Assembly (NCBI GenBank): GCA_026786155.1
Contig: JAJAYR010000169.1
Location: forward strand, 1 to 8,852
Direction: 5' to 3'
DNA length: 8,852 nt
Source of the DNA: Pyrinomonadaceae bacterium
GTDB lineage: Bacteria > Acidobacteriota > Blastocatellia > Pyrinomonadales > Pyrinomonadaceae
Under the pieces are notes generated by a model. The model did no database searches. It worked only from the letters and a program-made list of their open reading frames with translations, and was not told the origin of the DNA. How positions within the stretch are numbered: position 1 is the first letter of the stretch; the number at the start of each line of letters is the position of its first letter. Positions 5,913-8,852 of the stretch are shown here, piece after piece. Position numbers and translations under genes: made by a program.

Positions 5913-8852
5913 ATGACAAAAAATCGTTGGCTTTTGCTGATGACAGTTTTCTTATTGTCAATTATTGGTATTCCGCAACAAATTCAGGCGCAGGCGGTTT
6001 ATGGAAGCGTTTCTGGAATTGTGTCGGATGGTTCGGGAGCAGTAGTGGCTGATGCAACCGTGACGATTACGAGCGTTGAACGAAAGACGGTTGACACGGT
6101 AACCACGAATTCCGATGGGTATTATCAAAAAGACCGCCTGATTCCGGGCGTTTATAGCGTGCGAGTCGAAAAACAAAACTTTAAGGTCGGAGTTATTAAC
6201 GACCTGGTAGTTAGTGTGGATACTCAAACTAAAAACGACATTCAGCTTGAGACGGGACAAATTACCGAAGTCGTAACAATCGAGGGCGACACGCAGTTAC
6301 TAAAAACTGACCGCTCCGACGTAGCGACGACTTTTTCGACTAGAGAAGTGGCGGAGTTGCCGATTCTCGACCGTAACTTTACGAAGTTGATTCTGCTGAC
6401 ACCCGGAACGCAGCAGCAGCTTTGGAATCACGCGGCGAGCGAAAATCCGCAGGGTTCGACGCAAACCATCGTCAACGGGCAGACTTTCAGCGGCACGGGT
6501 TATCAACTCGACGGCACGGACAACCGCGACGTGATTTTAGGAATTATCGTTATCAATCCGACGTTCGATTCGATTGGTGAAACAAAAATCACTTCACAAA
6601 ATTACGATGCCGAATTCGGACAGGCAATCGCCGGAGTCGCTTCGGTGCAAACCAAGAGCGGCACGAACAGTTTTCGCGGCAGTGTTTTTGAATACTTGCA
6701 GCGCGACCGTTTTCAAGCCCGCAATCCGTTTAACCAGGCAACTAAGAATTCATTAACCGGAAAATTTATTCCCGATACAAAAAGAGATCAATTTGGCGGT
6801 TCAATCGGCGGTCCGATTCTCAAAAACCGTTTGTTTTTCTTTGGCGATTATCAGGGAACACGGGCAACGCAGGGCGGTTCAAAACTATTAACCGTTCCGA
6901 CGGCGTTGTCTCGAACGGGAAACTTGAGCGAGTATGGAACTACAATTACTAATCCGGCTACGAATCTTCCATACGCAGGTAATATTATTCCCGCTTGCGG
7001 CGCAGGTCAGACAGCAGCGGCTAACGGTTGTTTGTCACCCCAAGCACTCAATATCTTAAGGTTATTCCCAGCCCCGACCAGCGCGGGAACTATTGACAAT
7101 TTTGTCGCTGCCGGTAGTGAAAAATTCAACAATGATGTTTTCAACATTCGGATTGACTCGCGGCTTTCGGATCGTTTTAATCTTTTCGGACGTTTCAGCC
7201 GGGCTAAGTTTCTACTTGACGGTCCGACGGCGTTCGGTCAGGCGGGCGGTCCTGAATTGGTTTCGTTGGGTGGTAACTCCCAGAGCAGAAACATCAGTTT
7301 GGCGACCGGATTTGATTACACATTAAATCAAACAACCGTCGTTGACGTTCGTTTTGGCTTTTTCAATTACAAAGTAAGTGTTTTTCCGTTTGATTATCAA
7401 ACCACCCCGGCAACCACCGCCGGAATACCGGGATTAAATTTTGACGATTTCAGTTCGGGTTTGTTTGCCGGATTTGTCGGTGTTCGCAACGCCAGCGGAC
7501 GCACAGCCGATATTAATTTCGGTTCGGGTTTGGGCGTTAATCGCTGTAACTGCCCGCTCGATCAAAACGAAAAACAATATCAAATCGTTACCAACCTAAC
7601 GAAAATTGTCGGCAATCACTCTTTGAAATTCGGGGTTGACGTGCGTCGCGCGTTTAACCTGCGTGTTCCGAGCGACAACCATCGTTCAGGTGAATTAACA
7701 TTCGGACAAAACAGAACCGGTCTCGGTTTGGCGACTTTCCTAATCGGCGACGTTACCGGTTTCAGACGCTACGTCAGCACCAGTATTGACGCCAAAGAAA
7801 GTCAATGGCGGCATTTCTACTATGGTCAGGATACCTGGCGCGCAACGCCGAAATTGACGATTGCCTACGGACTTCGGGCTGACGTTATTAATCCGCAAAA
7901 ACTTAATGCGCCGGGAAATGGCGGCTTTCCCGATTTGACCACGGGAGAAATCGTCGTTGCCGGAGTCGGTGACAATGATTTAGCCGGGAACATCAAAAAC
8001 AAAGTCAATTTTGCTCCGCGTCTCGGTATCGCTTATCAACTTAACGATAAGATGGTCATTCGCGGCGGATACGGACGCAGTTATGACCTCGGCGTTTTCG
8101 GCACGGTATTCGGACATACCGTTACACAAAACCTTCCGGTTTTGGCTGTTCAAAATTTGAATCCTTCTTCTAATACGGCGCGCGTCTTCAATCTGGCGCA
8201 AGGTCCGCCGGCTCCGGGTGGATTCTTCGGAATTACAACGCTGCCTAACCGTTGTCCGGCAGGCGGATGCGTGCAAAACACTTCGCTCCCGTCTAACGGA
8301 CGCTTCTTCCTGCCCGACGGCGTTACTGTCAGATCTTTAACCGATAGACAAACGCTTCCGCAGGTGGACGCCTATAACATCACTTTCCAATATCAATTTG
8401 CTAAAGATTGGTCGCTGGAAGCCGCATATGTCGGTAACTACGGGAAGAATGTATTTGTCGGCGACAACCCGGATTTGAATGTTAATCAGGCAACTTTGGT
8501 CGGATACGGTTCTAACGGATTTGCGCCCGCGATTCCGTTTAATCAACGCAAACCGTTTTTCCAAAGATTCGGTTGGACGCAGGATATTCTGCAATATCAA
8601 GGTTACGGCGCGACGAATCGTTATAATTCGCTGCAAATTAAAGTAAATAAGCGATTCGCCAACGGTTACTCGATTTTGACGCATTATACGCGGCAAAAAT
8701 CAACTAACAATGCCGGTGAGCAATTTATTTACGACAAGGATTTAAATCGCGGCGAAGCGGATTTCAATCGTGAAAATATTTTTGTATTGTCGCAACTTTT
8801 TGAAATACCAATCGGTCGAAACCGCAGATACTTCGGCGGAATCAATCGTGTC
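5913..8852 (+). CDS. Oar-like TonB-dependent outer-membrane receptor with carboxypeptidase-regulatory-like domain (3' end outside window)
   Basis: The frame is open for 980 codons to the window edge without a stop. The order is: signal peptide (1-26 or 1-28, cleavage near QAQA); a beta-sandwich carboxypeptidase-regulatory-like domain (about 32-115, with GSVSGIVSD and TTNSDGYYQKDRLIPGVYSVRVE); a TonB plug domain (about 133-255, with ELPILDRNFTKLILLTPGT, YQLDGTDNRD and YDAEFGQAIAGVASVQTKSGTN); then the start of the beta-barrel, with FGGSIGGPILKNRLFFFGDY at 294-313. Such receptors use TonB-ExbB-ExbD energy to move ligands across the outer membrane; the Oar subgroup is abundant in Acidobacteriota and its substrates are mostly unknown. 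Members usually run to roughly 1000-1150 residues, so most of the protein is visible. It has exactly six cysteines in three close pairs (362/373, 545/547, 781/786). The ligand cannot be told from the sequence. Confidence 0.95.
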   Translation, partial: MTKNRWLLLMTVFLLSIIGIPQQIQAQAVYGSVSGIVSDGSGAVVADATVTITSVERKTVDTVTTNSDGYYQKDRLIPGVYSVRVEKQNFKVGVINDLVVSVDTQTKNDIQLETGQITEVVTIEGDTQLLKTDRSDVATTFSTREVAELPILDRNFTKLILLTPGTQQQLWNHAASENPQGSTQTIVNGQTFSGTGYQLDGTDNRDVILGIIVINPTFDSIGETKITSQNYDAEFGQAIAGVASVQTKSGTNSFRGSVFEYLQRDRFQARNPFNQATKNSLTGKFIPDTKRDQFGGSIGGPILKNRLFFFGDYQGTRATQGGSKLLTVPTALSRTGNLSEYGTTITNPATNLPYAGNIIPACGAGQTAAANGCLSPQALNILRLFPAPTSAGTIDNFVAAGSEKFNNDVFNIRIDSRLSDRFNLFGRFSRAKFLLDGPTAFGQAGGPELVSLGGNSQSRNISLATGFDYTLNQTTVVDVRFGFFNYKVSVFPFDYQTTPATTAGIPGLNFDDFSSGLFAGFVGVRNASGRTADINFGSGLGVNRCNCPLDQNEKQYQIVTNLTKIVGNHSLKFGVDVRRAFNLRVPSDNHRSGELTFGQNRTGLGLATFLIGDVTGFRRYVSTSIDAKESQWRHFYYGQDTWRATPKLTIAYGLRADVINPQKLNAPGNGGFPDLTTGEIVVAGVGDNDLAGNIKNKVNFAPRLGIAYQLNDKMVIRGGYGRSYDLGVFGTVFGHTVTQNLPVLAVQNLNPSSNTARVFNLAQGPPAPGGFFGITTLPNRCPAGGCVQNTSLPSNGRFFLPDGVTVRSLTDRQTLPQVDAYNITFQYQFAKDWSLEAAYVGNYGKNVFVGDNPDLNVNQATLVGYGSNGFAPAIPFNQRKPFFQRFGWTQDILQYQGYGATNRYNSLQIKVNKRFANGYSILTHYTRQKSTNNAGEQFIYDKDLNRGEADFNRENIFVLSQLFEIPIGRNRRYFGGINRV

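Noticed and set aside
5958..6260. 100-codon minus-strand frame at the start of the receptor gene
   Set aside because: The opposite strand encodes a clear signal peptide and regulatory-like domain. The same applies to the minus-strand frames at 6300-6506, 7980-8276 and 8337-8696.

Overview
The window looks like a chromosomal stretch from an environmental bacterium, most likely Acidobacteriota, class Blastocatellia (Pyrinomonadaceae-like). Three things point there: an Oar-type TonB-dependent receptor with an N-terminal carboxypeptidase-regulatory-like domain, a YpdA-type flavoprotein, and a C-terminal fragment with the GGYRE...IVP ending that I associate with small proteins of this group. The assignment comes from recalled family knowledge; no search was run.

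Left part (1-1621, + strand): the tail of an unknown protein, a 90-residue helical protein of unknown function, and a YpdA-like FAD/NAD(P)H oxidoreductase. They are closely packed (30-nt gap, then an 8-nt overlap) and probably form one transcription unit. A perfect 14-bp inverted repeat spans the end of the first gene and the gap before the second.

Middle (1622-4227): an imperfect 79-bp palindrome built on CGCGAAA units separates ypdA from a full-length RecQ helicase of 720 residues with helicase core, zinc site, winged helix, HRDC and a C-terminal helix-turn-helix. RecQ is followed by a short TTTAACC-headed repeat of ACATAG units. Next comes a 272-bp non-coding element with perfect 17-bp terminal inverted repeats and many internal hairpins, lying between the convergent recQ and TPR genes.

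Right part (4228-8852): a minus-strand exported protein made of nine tetratricopeptide repeats, a gene-free gap of about 640 bp, and a divergent Oar-like TonB-dependent outer-membrane receptor whose 3' end lies beyond the window. RecQ serves DNA repair. The TPR protein and the receptor are both envelope proteins, but nothing in the sequence proves they work together. I found no tRNA, rRNA, CRISPR array or transposase gene. The most unusual feature is the set of palindromic elements around recQ. I see no convincing new multi-gene system.
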